NCBI GenBank assembly: GCA_947446645.1
Contig: CANFHA010000002.1
Span: 186,001-250,000, forward strand
DNA: 64,000 bases
Direction: 5' to 3'
Source of the DNA: Chitinophagaceae bacterium
GTDB taxonomy: Bacteria; Bacteroidota; Bacteroidia; Chitinophagales; Chitinophagaceae
A program made the position numbers and the translations under genes. The notes beneath the pieces are model-generated. The model did not search any database. It was not told the origin of the DNA and saw only the letters and a program-made list of their open reading frames with translations. Shown in pieces: positions 27,470 through 35,942 of the stretch (the first letter of the stretch is position 1; each line of letters opens with the position of its first letter).

Positions 27470-28033
27470 ATGCCCGAGCTTAAATTATATATGGTTCTCC
27501 TTGGCGCCACGCCTCCCGGACGGACAATTGAACAACACGATATATTCTTCGGCATAGCTGCAAGCATAAAAGAGCTTGTTCCCGATATTATTAAATATTG
27601 GCCGGAAGCTGCCGGACGGATACATGTGGATGCTTTTCGCGAGGTCACTTTTGTTGACGGATACAAAGTGTCAGTGCAGCAAAAAAGACAGGTCGTAAAC
27701 GACGGTGAAGAAGTAAAGTTGTTTTTTCTCAACTTAGGTGGCTACAAGCCCGGCGAGTTTGAAGAGTATCATTATAAAATGATTGTTGCCGCCGCTGATA
27801 AGGCTACCGCTATAAAGCAGGCAAAAAAGACAGCCTTTTATAAGCATACCGGCTATAAAGGGGCAGCGTCGCACATTGACGATAAGTACGGCATAGATGT
27901 AGACGACATCCACCAAATATCGGATATACTTTCAGCGGAATTAAAACGGAACTACAGTATCATGCTTTCTCCTACTGATGCGCGAGATGAAGATGAATTG
28001 CACATTGGCTATTTTAAGCTGGACAAGATGTAA
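27470..28033 (+). CDS. DUF1543 domain protein
   Basis: The 187-residue protein opens with LKLYMVLLGATPPGRTIEQHDIFFGIA, the DUF1543 signature, and has a second half-repeat with LFFLNLGGYKPGEFEEYHYKMIVAA, so the fold is likely a tandem of two similar alpha/beta units. There is no signal peptide or membrane segment. The family is found across Bacteroidota and Proteobacteria and has no established function. A -7-like box TATCTTTG lies at 27400-27407. The gene is monocistronic and divergent from ileS. Confidence 0.85.
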   Translation: MPELKLYMVLLGATPPGRTIEQHDIFFGIAASIKELVPDIIKYWPEAAGRIHVDAFREVTFVDGYKVSVQQKRQVVNDGEEVKLFFLNLGGYKPGEFEEYHYKMIVAAADKATAIKQAKKTAFYKHTGYKGAASHIDDKYGIDVDDIHQISDILSAELKRNYSIMLSPTDARDEDELHIGYFKLDKM

Positions 28034-28149
28034 CAGTCTCTTTCTGCCAACATCCTCTAATTTTCATTGCGCTAATACAATACTCCACAAAAAAATCAGA
28101 ACTAAACGGGTTGTGCATTATTAGCAAAAGCGGATTGTTTCACTAAAGA

Positions 28150-29439
28150 TTAGTTCTTCAAGAGCCGTTTGTAAAATACCTGTCCGTCTATTTGAATTTT
28201 GATGATATACATAGCGGCTGGTAAGTGACTTAAGTCGAATATTGAATTAGAGCCGCCGATCTTTTGTTCTGACAATATTTGTCCTACCTCATTTATCAGT
28301 TGGATCGATCCTTGGTAATAACTATTTCCGAAATGAACCGAAACACTATTGCCGGCTGGATTAGGGTAGATGGTCACCATATCTTTTGTAAAAACATTTG
28401 CGGTTCCAAGGGGGTGCACTGCCAACGCAACGGCTGAAGAAGTATCTGAGCAAACCCATGAATTTGATACAAGGCACCTGTATAGAGCGCCATTGATGGA
28501 CGTTGATGCACTTGTGATGGTCAACGTAGGCGTAGTAACTCCTGAGTAAACGCCTGCATTTGTAAGATTCACAAAGCCGGTACCGGCATCCTGCTGCCAT
28601 TGGTAACTTGCATAAAGAATAGAGGAACTCACTGCAAAAGTAGTATTGCCGCCAGGTACAATTGTGGCAGGCGATGGCTGAATGGTAACGTAGCCACAGG
28701 TGTCTCCATAGTGAAGTATTTCGCTATCATCAAGTACCCTGTTATACAACATTATGTCGTCGATATTACCGGTAAAATTGTATGGATATCCGTACGCAGC
28801 ATCAGTTATGTCCATGCCTATGGAGACACTGTCTGTGCTAACACCAATAGGAGTGATCGCAGATGTTACGGGGCCGGTAACTTTTAATGTGTCGTCCACA
28901 TAAACCCGCCAAGCAAGACTATCGTATGTAATCACCACTTTGTACCATTTATAGTTTACAACCGTTGGACTATATATCGCTCCCGAGGAGCTAGCAGTAT
29001 TTGCCCCTCCCGTACAGAAAAACACTTCCTGGGTAGTATCCAGTGCTACGCAATCATTAGGCGACTGGTCAAAATACATAGCCCAATTGCCGGTGTGATA
29101 TTCGCGCCCGCGTGAAATGATTGTATTGCCGAAGCAGGGGCCGGTATGGAAGGCCTCTGACCTGACAATTGCGCATATTGAATATTTCGTAAAGTTAAAT
29201 GCCGGTGAATAGGGAATGGAAATTGCACTATTGGTGCCATTAAAATGGTATGCAGTATTTGCCAGGCCATCTTTTCCTGCGGCAGAGGTAATAAAGTTTG
29301 GATGCCGATTATGGCCATTTCCAGATACGTCATTAGTTGTGCCATTCATGTCCCAGTGAGCAACAAGGCCCGCAGTACTTTGAGCATTAGATGTAGCTGT
29401 ACAGAGTACAAGCGCGAGGGTTATTAGGTTTTTTAGCAT
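28150..29439 (-). CDS. Secreted LamG/concanavalin-like protein with T9SS sorting domain
   Basis: The 429-residue product has a signal peptide (1-19), a laminin-G-like lectin fold (about 22-240) with GLVAHWDMNGTTNDVSGNGH, YSICAIVRS and GNIDDIMLYNRVLDDSEI, and an Ig-like segment (about 250-345: YQWQQDAGTGFVN, YRCLVSNSW). The C-terminal domain (about 350-429) with VTIYPNPAGNSVSVHFGN and LPAAMYIIKIQIDGQVFYKRLLKN is a type A T9SS sorting signal. It is predicted to be displayed or released at the cell surface and to bind carbohydrate or matrix; the ligand is not evident. Confidence 0.85.
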   Translation of the reverse strand: MLKNLITLALVLCTATSNAQSTAGLVAHWDMNGTTNDVSGNGHNRHPNFITSAAGKDGLANTAYHFNGTNSAISIPYSPAFNFTKYSICAIVRSEAFHTGPCFGNTIISRGREYHTGNWAMYFDQSPNDCVALDTTQEVFFCTGGANTASSSGAIYSPTVVNYKWYKVVITYDSLAWRVYVDDTLKVTGPVTSAITPIGVSTDSVSIGMDITDAAYGYPYNFTGNIDDIMLYNRVLDDSEILHYGDTCGYVTIQPSPATIVPGGNTTFAVSSSILYASYQWQQDAGTGFVNLTNAGVYSGVTTPTLTITSASTSINGALYRCLVSNSWVCSDTSSAVALAVHPLGTANVFTKDMVTIYPNPAGNSVSVHFGNSYYQGSIQLINEVGQILSEQKIGGSNSIFDLSHLPAAMYIIKIQIDGQVFYKRLLKN

Positions 29440-29585
29440 GTTTTAAGTTTACTGGTAAATATAGGGGATTTTAATTAATGTAGGTATGTGTTGTGTTATT
29501 TTTTCATCTCAGTAAAACATTGAAATAATTGCCGTTGCAAAAGGAATTCGTTCGGTCTGAATTGATTACAATCTCAATCGGAATT

Positions 29586-29888
29586 CTAACTTCCTATCGC
29601 CGGTACCACAGCCAGCATAGGGTAGGCTTCAAAACTTACCAGCTCGTTAGCAGGGTCGTTAGCCATGAGTATTTTTAGTTCATCGTCGCTTTCTAAACAT
29701 ACCACTCCAGATTCATAGGCGCCTTTTGGGTCTAGTACAGGGCCGAATACCGCTACCTTTCCGTATTTCATCAGTTCCAGCCAGTAAGAGGAATGTCGTT
29801 TCATTATGGCCATTTCAGCTTCTGTAATATCATTATAGAATGTAGCTCTTGGCGGGTTAAGTCTCAGCGCAAAGTATTTTTTCTCCAT
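29586..29888 (-). CDS. YCII-family protein
   Basis: The 100-residue protein has a dimeric ferredoxin-like YCII fold: KYFALRLNPPR at the start, the helix AEMAIMKRHSSYWLELM, VAVFGPVLDPKGAYESGVVCLE and the end SFEAYPMLAVV. The His in RHSSYW occupies the conserved histidine position, and the DPKGAYE loop matches. Family members are small enzymes or ligand-binding proteins of unclear substrate. It is separated by 66 bases from the secreted protein gene upstream in the same direction. Confidence 0.8.
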   Translation of the reverse strand: MEKKYFALRLNPPRATFYNDITEAEMAIMKRHSSYWLELMKYGKVAVFGPVLDPKGAYESGVVCLESDDELKILMANDPANELVSFEAYPMLAVVPAIGS

Positions 29889-29954
29889 CGGGCTCTTTTT
29901 TGAAAAATTATTTTATTGTTTCTGCTTGTAATCAAATACTGGTAATCTAATCCC

Positions 29955-30767
29955 TTACCTATACCCACACCATTCCCGCGTGCCTTTGTTGAATAGCCAG
30001 TATATGCCATTGCTGTATGAGAAATTCAGGGACTTTGATACCGGCGCACTTTCGGGAAGTTTTAATGCCCGGGTCATTACTCCTGGACCCGGATCGTAAA
30101 GCTCCACCTGTTTTTTCGCTACATTCAATAGTCCTATTTCCCCGGTATACACTATGGCATTTTCATTGTAGCTGGCTTTTTGCTGAGCAATTTCCTCGTC
30201 AGTTACAGCGTCCTTAGAAGTGCTTCCCAGCTTCAGTTTTGTTTTCTCAACTGATGCCAGGCCATTCAGTCCACGGCTTTCTGCCATTGCTGTAGTGTTG
30301 TCATAAAACCAGACTGCATCTGAGCGGTAATCATAGGCTCCCACGGCTTGTGCTCCATGTATTCCTGTTTCAATGGTGATCCTTCTCCTGTTTTCAGGTA
30401 CGCCGCGTTCGTTCACTGCATATTCATACCAGCCATTATTGCTCGCAGTGCTAGCCTGCAGCGTCCTCGATTTCGGGTTGTACCAAAGTCCGCGCACATC
30501 TACGCCGGCTTTAAGATCGGTTGCAGTTATCTTCTTTCCTTTTTCGTCAAATATCATCATTGGTGCGTCTGCCCCTGCCTGTGCCGCATAATATTTTTTC
30601 TCCAGCGGATGCCACGCCACCGCTGCACCATCTGTGCCTCCAGGCCGGTCAATCTTCAGGGTCATTACCTTTTGCAAAGACTTTATTGCCGGCGCGGCCT
30701 GCTCCTGTGCGTTGGTTATACTTGCTGAGCAGAAAAGTACAAGGGTTAAAAAAAGTATTGGTTTCAC
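29955..30767 (-). CDS. Secreted beta-propeller-like protein of unknown function
   Basis: The 270-residue product has a signal peptide (1-20). The mature part contains repeated blade-like strands such as GAAVAWHPLEKKYYAAQAG, DVRGLWYNPKSRTLQAST and VGAYDYRSDAVWFYDN, reminiscent of a six-bladed propeller of the SMP-30 or NHL type, but no repeat is strict. It ends in YWLFNKGTREWCGYR. There is no T9SS tail, so it is probably periplasmic. Function is unknown; no pathway neighbour is evident. Confidence 0.7.
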   Translation of the reverse strand: MKPILFLTLVLFCSASITNAQEQAAPAIKSLQKVMTLKIDRPGGTDGAAVAWHPLEKKYYAAQAGADAPMMIFDEKGKKITATDLKAGVDVRGLWYNPKSRTLQASTASNNGWYEYAVNERGVPENRRRITIETGIHGAQAVGAYDYRSDAVWFYDNTTAMAESRGLNGLASVEKTKLKLGSTSKDAVTDEEIAQQKASYNENAIVYTGEIGLLNVAKKQVELYDPGPGVMTRALKLPESAPVSKSLNFSYSNGIYWLFNKGTREWCGYR

Positions 30768-30899
30768 GATATGTTTTTTTCAAAAGTAAGGACCTGGGGC
30801 GTTACCCTTGCTGTTTTACTCGCGATTTTTTAATAATGACTCGCCGCCTGGATACTCAGGTACAATTTTTGTGTAAAAATAGAAATAGCTTTAAAAATT

Positions 30900-31121
30900 A
30901 TGAGCAGCGCATTTGTAAGAGACGACGATGAACAATGGCTTCACGATATAGCGCCTACCATAGGTGCCCTTATTAACTACCTTACCTGTGAAAACAACGA
31001 CATAAGGGTGTATGAAAAGTCCGTCTATCCAAGCCCAAAGACAGGGAAACCTGTGTTTGAGATGAGCAATGGTTTTTCCTACATGGTCGATCATAACAAC
31101 CAGTGGACTATTGTGGATTGA
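30900..31121 (+). CDS. Small conserved protein of unknown function
   Basis: A 73-residue soluble protein (MSSAFVRDDDEQWLHDIAP..., ending YMVDHNNQWTIVD) with one central cysteine. Acidic, no signal peptide, no known domain recognised. The composition and the tight convergent spacing to the next gene (1 base between stops) support a real gene. Similar short proteins occur widely in Bacteroidota. Confidence 0.7.
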   Translation: MSSAFVRDDDEQWLHDIAPTIGALINYLTCENNDIRVYEKSVYPSPKTGKPVFEMSNGFSYMVDHNNQWTIVD

Positions 31122-31122
31122 T

Positions 31123-31638
31123 CTAGGTCGGCTTCTGCATTACCGTACCGCACTTCTTACAAGTTCGCTTTTCCTCATCATTATAAAAGCGGTTCATAAT
31201 AGGAGGAAGCTGGGATACGATGTCTGTTATGTGGGCAAACTCTTCGTAAAGCTTTTCATGGCAGTTTTCGCAAAACCACATAAAACCATCCTGCTCTTCG
31301 GTCTTCCTGATTATTTCTATCACAAGGCCCACAGTGCCTGGTCCCCGCTGGGGTGAGTGCGGTGTGCGGCCCGGCAGCAGGAACATATCTCCTGCCTTTA
31401 TTGGTATATCTACTATTTTTCCGTCTTCCTGTATACGCACCACTATGTCACCTTCGAGCTGGTAAAACAGTTCCTCACCTTCATTGTAGTGAAAGTCTTT
31501 CCGGCTGTTAGGTCCGCCAACTACCATTACTATAAAGTCGCCCGCTTCCTTATATACACTCTGGTTGCCCACTGGGGGCTTCAGCAAGTGACGGTTTTCA
31601 TCTATCCATTTGTTCAGGTTGAAAGGACGCCTTATCAT
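31123..31638 (-). CDS. 3-hydroxyanthranilate 3,4-dioxygenase
   Basis: The 171-residue cupin enzyme carries the iron ligands H50 and E56 in RKDFHYNEGEELFYQLEGD and H94 in LLPGRTPHSPQR. A second, rubredoxin-like metal site is formed by the pairs C123/C126 and C160/C163 near the C-terminus, as in bacterial and fungal HAAO of the two-iron type. It opens the ring of 3-hydroxyanthranilate in the kynurenine pathway, leading to quinolinate and NAD or to tryptophan breakdown. No other kynurenine gene is in the window, so the rest of the pathway must be elsewhere. Confidence 0.93.
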   Translation of the reverse strand: MIRRPFNLNKWIDENRHLLKPPVGNQSVYKEAGDFIVMVVGGPNSRKDFHYNEGEELFYQLEGDIVVRIQEDGKIVDIPIKAGDMFLLPGRTPHSPQRGPGTVGLVIEIIRKTEEQDGFMWFCENCHEKLYEEFAHITDIVSQLPPIMNRFYNDEEKRTCKKCGTVMQKPT

Positions 31639-31639
31639 G

Positions 31640-31765
31640 TTGGTTGATTTGTTTATCGGTTGATTTGTTGATTTGTTGATTTGTTGATTTGTTCGCTCGT
31701 TGATTTATTTTTGGCAGTTAGTCACACTTGGTACGAACTAACCAATCAACTAATCAACCACTCAA
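31640..31765. repeat. Intergenic microsatellite with an inverted partner
   Basis: The left part (31640-31710) contains tandem TTGATTTG units and TTGGTTGATTTG. The right part (31736-31765) carries the complementary texture AACCAATCAAC, AATCAACCACTCAAC. The two could pair as a degenerate hairpin. It fills the gap between two minus-strand genes. Confidence 0.6.
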
Positions 31766-33028
31766 CTATTTCAATATTTTCATTTTCACGGTTTCTATCC
31801 TCGTATCTGTTACCAGCAGTATATCGAACTCATACTTGCCAAGAATGATGCGCTCTTTGATCTTCGGGATGGTCTCATGCTCTGTAATTATGTAGCCAGA
31901 CAGCGTTTCAGAATCATCGGTAGGGAAGATAAAACCGTACTTCTCATTAAGGTAGTCAAGTTCCAGGCGGCCGGAGAAGATGTACTCATTTTCAGAGATC
32001 TGTTTCTCTACGTGTTCCTGTTCGTCATACTCATCATTAATATCACCAAATATCTCTTCCAGCACATCCTCCATAGTAACAATGCCGGCAGTACCGCCAA
32101 ACTCATCTATCACCCATGCAATACTTTTACGCTCCTTGGTAAACCTGTTCATGAGGTCTACTGCGCTCATGGCCTCCGGTACCGGGGTGATGGTGTGCAA
32201 TATTTCCCTTATCGCGTAGGGCCTGCGGTTCAGGTCCAGGTGGTGAATGTAGCCTATAATATTATCGATGCTGTCATCATACACCAGTATTTTAGATAGT
32301 TTGGTTTCTATGAATTTTTTCCTTGCCTCCTCTACGGTTGCCGTTGACTCTATGGCCTCTATCTCATTGCGGGGCACCATGCACTTGCGCACTTTCACAT
32401 TTACCAGGTACAGCGCGTTCTCAAACAATTCCGCATTTACTTCGCTGGTCTCATTCTCGTGCCCATGCATGCTTTGCTTTACGAATAGTTCTAAGTCGAT
32501 CCGGTTGAACACTTGTTTGTTCTCCTTAAAACGCACATTAAAAAGGTACTTAAGAATGAACTCAGATATCGACACGAATACCTTGGCCATGGGGTAGAAT
32601 ATCCAGTACATCATCAGCATCGGCATACTAAAGATGGTGAGGACAGTCTCGGCTTTAGACCGGAAGATAGCCTTGGGTAAAAATTCGGCAAATATGAGAA
32701 TGACGATGGTAGCCAGCAGGGTGTCCAGCGCCAGCTTAGGATATTCCGACAGATGTATATGATACCGCGCAAGCAGATTGGTGGTGACATCAGCCGCTAG
32801 GAGGCCGTAGACTACCAGCAATACATTTACGCCCACCAGGCTGGTGCCGATAAACTCTGACGGATTCTCCATGAACCGGGCAAGTATCTGCCCGGAAAAT
32901 TTCCCCTGTTTTTTACGCAGTTCTATGTTCAGCTTGTTAGCTGAGATAAAGGCTATTTCAGTTCCGGCAAAAAAACCGATCAGCAGAATACACCCTAACA
33001 TGTATAGTAGCAGATGCGATATGTCCAT
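31766..33028 (-). CDS. CNNM/CBS/CorC_HlyC-domain transporter (hemolysin C/GldE-like family)
   Basis: The 420-residue product has a CNNM membrane domain with about four helices (5-25, 58-85, 95-115, 125-150) and its typical GFFAGTEIAFISANK start, a pair of CBS domains (about 205-330; MVPRNEIEAIE, VIDEFGGTAGIVTMEDVLEEI) and a C-terminal CorC_HlyC transporter-associated domain with SGRLELDYLNEKYG. CNNM/CorC proteins move Mg2+ or help resist it; in Bacteroidota a close relative, GldE, supports gliding and T9SS. Which applies here cannot be decided. It appears monocistronic. Confidence 0.88.
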   Translation of the reverse strand: MDISHLLLYMLGCILLIGFFAGTEIAFISANKLNIELRKKQGKFSGQILARFMENPSEFIGTSLVGVNVLLVVYGLLAADVTTNLLARYHIHLSEYPKLALDTLLATIVILIFAEFLPKAIFRSKAETVLTIFSMPMLMMYWIFYPMAKVFVSISEFILKYLFNVRFKENKQVFNRIDLELFVKQSMHGHENETSEVNAELFENALYLVNVKVRKCMVPRNEIEAIESTATVEEARKKFIETKLSKILVYDDSIDNIIGYIHHLDLNRRPYAIREILHTITPVPEAMSAVDLMNRFTKERKSIAWVIDEFGGTAGIVTMEDVLEEIFGDINDEYDEQEHVEKQISENEYIFSGRLELDYLNEKYGFIFPTDDSETLSGYIITEHETIPKIKERIILGKYEFDILLVTDTRIETVKMKILK

Positions 33029-33289
33029 AAGCGTTCAAAGATAATAAAAAAGTGTTGGGAAAAGCGCGCCCGCAAAACTGATTACAATACCGGGCCAGCT
33101 TTATAAACCACCGGCCCGTTATACTTTCCCCCGGTTTGGAAGCGGCAAGGATTTTATTTAAAAAAGTTCGATTATTAACCCAACCAAAATAATATTTAAC
33201 GATGTCTTGTATACTAGGAATATTTACCTTAATTTGCTCTGAATTTTAAAATAATACTATTTATTACCTCTTTATAAACGACTAAAAAG

Positions 33290-34330
33290 ATGAAGAAATT
33301 AATACTTGGAGTGGGTGTAGCAGTATTGTTAACGGGGTCAGTGAAAGCGCAGGATGTACACTTTACTCAATATTTCACATCACCCCTTACTTTAAACCCT
33401 GCCATGTCTGGTCTTGTAGATGAAGATCTGCGCCTTGCTGCTGATTTTCGTGAGCAGTGGACGTCTGTGTCTCCTCATCCTTATACTACTGGTACCATTT
33501 CTTACGATATGGCTATGCTGAAAGGCAAGCTGCCAGAAGGTGATGCGCTGGGTATAGGCCTGCTTGGTTTGTATGACAAAACAGGCTCTGGCGGTCTTAC
33601 CAATACTACTGTAGGTCTTTCACTGGCTTACCATAAAGCTTTCGGTTATGACCGGTTGCAGCACATATCGTTTGGCCTGCAGGCTAATATTGTGAACAAA
33701 AGCCTTGATTTTGCCAGTTTGACGTTTGAAGATATGAATGTTCCGGGTTCTGGCCTTATCGGTTCTACGAAGGAATCATTTACAAGTTCTACACTTTCTT
33801 ATGCCGACTTCAACGGCGGTCTTATGTACTCGGGCAAAGTAACCGACCACGTTACCTGCTACATGGGCTATTCTTACTACCATATTACACAGCCGGTAGA
33901 AACATTTTTGAGCAACGAAAACCACCAGATACATGCCCGCCAAACGGCTTACCTGGGTGCTTCGGTTGAAATGAACCCAAACACGGTGCTTTACGCAAGT
34001 GGTCTTTACCAGAACCAGGCAGCAGCTACCGAGGTGCTGATCGGCGCAGCAGTTGGTTTCGTTCTTAATCCGGGTCATGATGCAGAGTTTCAGAAGAACA
34101 CCATATTCTACTTAGGTGGCTGGTATCGCTACGGAGATGCCGTTGCTCCTTATGTAGGCATAGAGTGGTCTAAAATGCGTATCGGCTTCAGCTACGACGT
34201 TAACGTTTCCAGCTTCACACCTGCTACCAGCGGTGTAGGTGCTTACGAAATATCACTTATGTACTTCGGCCGCATCAACAAGCATGAAAGGAACCCCGGT
34301 TACTCATGGTCTTGCCCTAAGCTGTGGTAA
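33290..34330 (+). CDS. Type IX secretion system outer membrane protein, PorP/SprF family
   Basis: The 346-residue product has a signal peptide (1-20) followed by the family start AQDVHFTQYFTSPLTLNPAMSGL and a series of amphipathic strands alternating aromatic residues (GGLMYSGKVTDHVTCYMGYSYYHI, YASGLYQNQ), consistent with a 14-strand outer membrane barrel. It ends in a FGRINKHERNPGYSW tail. PorP/SprF proteins dock specific T9SS cargoes such as SprB or PPAD-like proteins at the translocon. It is usually beside a cargo gene, but here it stands alone with its own terminator; T9SS cargo genes lie at 1, 28 and 58 kb. Confidence 0.93.
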   Translation: MKKLILGVGVAVLLTGSVKAQDVHFTQYFTSPLTLNPAMSGLVDEDLRLAADFREQWTSVSPHPYTTGTISYDMAMLKGKLPEGDALGIGLLGLYDKTGSGGLTNTTVGLSLAYHKAFGYDRLQHISFGLQANIVNKSLDFASLTFEDMNVPGSGLIGSTKESFTSSTLSYADFNGGLMYSGKVTDHVTCYMGYSYYHITQPVETFLSNENHQIHARQTAYLGASVEMNPNTVLYASGLYQNQAAATEVLIGAAVGFVLNPGHDAEFQKNTIFYLGGWYRYGDAVAPYVGIEWSKMRIGFSYDVNVSSFTPATSGVGAYEISLMYFGRINKHERNPGYSWSCPKLW

Positions 34331-34353
34331 GCTAATACCGTTAAAAATTTTTG

Positions 34354-34380
34354 AAACCGGCTCTCGCAGCCGGTTTTTTA
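34354..34380 (+). terminator. Rho-independent terminator of the PorP/SprF gene
   Basis: AAACCGGCT (34354-34362), loop CTCGC, AGCCGGTTT (34368-34376) followed by T residues, 24 bases after the stop codon. Confidence 0.85.
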
Positions 34381-34390
34381 TTTGCGTTTT

Positions 34391-34422
34391 AGGTGTCCCA
34401 CACCTTTGAGGTGTGGGCACCT
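34391..34422. repeat. Near-perfect palindrome AGGTGTCCCACACC / GGTGTGGGCACCT
   Basis: Arms at 34391-34404 and 34410-34422 pair with one mismatch around TTTGA. There is no T run on either side, so it is more likely a dispersed palindromic repeat than a terminator. Confidence 0.55.
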
Positions 34423-34461
34423 ATGCAATTCCCACGAACTTATCACTTATCAACTTATCAC

Positions 34462-35064
34462 CTACAACCCCTTCCCCTTACTCACATACTTATTACCCTT
34501 TATAAAGAATCGGTAAGGTCGTAAAGCATCACCCAAGGCATACGCTACACCTACGCGGGTAGCTGCAACTATGTCTTTGCCGGGCACTTTTATACCGCGG
34601 TCCTCTATACGTATCTGCTCCTGCAGCGAGGCGCCGGTATGGCCGGTATCGATGCCCAGTGCCATGCTCATAGCACCGGGGCCCGCGGTGAGCGATGGCG
34701 TAAGCTTATCTTTACCGCGCCGGGTGAGCATGGTTTCTATACCCTCCAGCGGCTCTATAGCACGTATAAGTATTGCATGGGGCACATCCTGCACATTGGT
34801 AACCACATTGAACAAATGGTGAATGCCATAGCATAGATACACATACGCAGCCCCACCGTGCATATACATTACCTCTGTTCGCTTTGTACGCCTGTTACCA
34901 TACGCATGCGATGCCTTGTCTGTGGCCCCTGCATAAGCCTCAGTTTCTACTATAATGCCCGAGGTAAGGACACCATCAAACTCAGTTACAAGCACCTTGC
35001 CCAGCAGCTCGCGGGCTATCTTCACCACATCCTTTCGTGCATAAAATGATTCAGGCAATATCAT
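34462..35064 (-). CDS. 3-methyladenine DNA glycosylase (AAG/MPG family)
   Basis: The 200-residue protein begins [26 protein letters not shown], the usual start of the family; upstream in-frame codons to 35160 run through intergenic repeats and are rejected. Key motifs are [11 protein letters not shown] with the catalytic glutamate (about E48), [43 protein letters not shown] and [15 protein letters not shown]. It removes alkylated purines such as 3-methyladenine by flipping the base and cutting the glycosidic bond. It is divergent from the RsmI-like gene across a short repeat-containing spacer. Confidence 0.93.
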   Translation of the reverse strand: MILPESFYARKDVVKIARELLGKVLVTEFDGVLTSGIIVETEAYAGATDKASHAYGNRRTKRTEVMYMHGGAAYVYLCYGIHHLFNVVTNVQDVPHAILIRAIEPLEGIETMLTRRGKDKLTPSLTAGPGAMSMALGIDTGHTGASLQEQIRIEDRGIKVPGKDIVAATRVGVAYALGDALRPYRFFIKGNKYVSKGKGL

Positions 35065-35156
35065 AGGGCAAATTTCAAATTCAAAAGGCCAAATTCCAAA
35101 AGAAAGCAGACCTGGGCATTTAAGATTTGCTAATTGGAATTTGAATTTTGTACCTT

Positions 35157-35190
35157 TCACTTACGACTTACGACTTATGATTCACGACTC
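35157..35190. repeat. Degenerate 7-bp microsatellite (GACTTAC)n
   Basis: The sequence repeats ACTTACG about three times and then decays (CTTATGATTCACGACTC). The same unit, on the other strand GTAAGTC, is found at 45365-45392 and 50743-50775. Confidence 0.6.
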
Positions 35191-35887
35191 AAAGGGCACC
35201 GTATACATGATCCCAATCCCGATAGCAGAGGGCGAACTGCAATCGCTTTCTCATGAAGTAACAACTTATACGGGGCAGATAACCCACTATTTCGTTGAGA
35301 ACATACGCACAGCGCGGCGCTTTATACGATCGCTGCATGCCACCCTCGTGATCGATTCCCTGCACTTTTCAGAGATAGATAAGCATACAGGGCCAGATAT
35401 ACCACTGCTGCGCAAGTGGCTGAAGGAAGGCCATGCCATAGGTATAATGAGCGAGGCCGGCTGCCCCGGTATAGCAGACCCCGGCGCCGAGCTGGTAAGC
35501 ATAGCCCAGGGCATGGGTGCCAACGTGGTGCCGCTGGTAGGGCCAAACTCACTGATACTGGCCCTGATGGCTTCCGGGCTCAATGGCCAGAGCTTCTGCT
35601 TTGCGGGCTACATACCCGTGAAAGATCCGCAGCGGATGAAGCGCATAAAGGAGCTGGAAGCAATATCTCAACGGGATAACCAGACCCAGCTGTTTATAGA
35701 AACCCCTTACCGTAACGACCACCTGCTGGCCGACCTTGTAAAGCACTGCAGCGGTAAAACCCGCCTCTGCATAGCCCAAAACATAACCGCCCCCGGGGGA
35801 TATGTAAAAACAAAAACCATAACCGAGTGGAGCAAGGCGATACCGGCCATGGGTAAGGTGCCGGCTGTTTTCCTTTTGTTGGGTTAG
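35177..35887 (+). CDS. RsmI-like SAM-dependent methyltransferase (tetrapyrrole methylase fold)
   Basis: From the ATG at 35177 the 236-residue product reads MIHDSKGTVYMIPIPIAEG and shows the tetrapyrrole methylase fold: HYFVENIRTARRFIRSL, AIGIMSEAGCPGIADPGAELV (SAM loop), VVPLVGPNSLILALMASGLNG and FIETPYRNDHLLADL. This matches the RsmI family, which 2'-O-methylates C1402 of 16S rRNA, but the protein is shorter than E. coli RsmI (no C-terminal extension) and belongs to the Bacteroidota SAM-methyltransferase branch, so the target is not certain. An alternative ATG at 35207 is possible. It appears monocistronic. Confidence 0.85.
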   Translation: MIHDSKGTVYMIPIPIAEGELQSLSHEVTTYTGQITHYFVENIRTARRFIRSLHATLVIDSLHFSEIDKHTGPDIPLLRKWLKEGHAIGIMSEAGCPGIADPGAELVSIAQGMGANVVPLVGPNSLILALMASGLNGQSFCFAGYIPVKDPQRMKRIKELEAISQRDNQTQLFIETPYRNDHLLADLVKHCSGKTRLCIAQNITAPGGYVKTKTITEWSKAIPAMGKVPAVFLLLG

Positions 35888-35942
35888 GGGGATTGGGCGT
35901 TTGGATCTTGTAATTTGGATTGGGAGTAGGTCGTAAATTGTT

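Noticed and set aside
35065..35160. Longer N-terminus for the 3-methyladenine glycosylase
   Set aside because: The extra codons are hydrophobic intergenic text; family similarity begins at [11 protein letters not shown].
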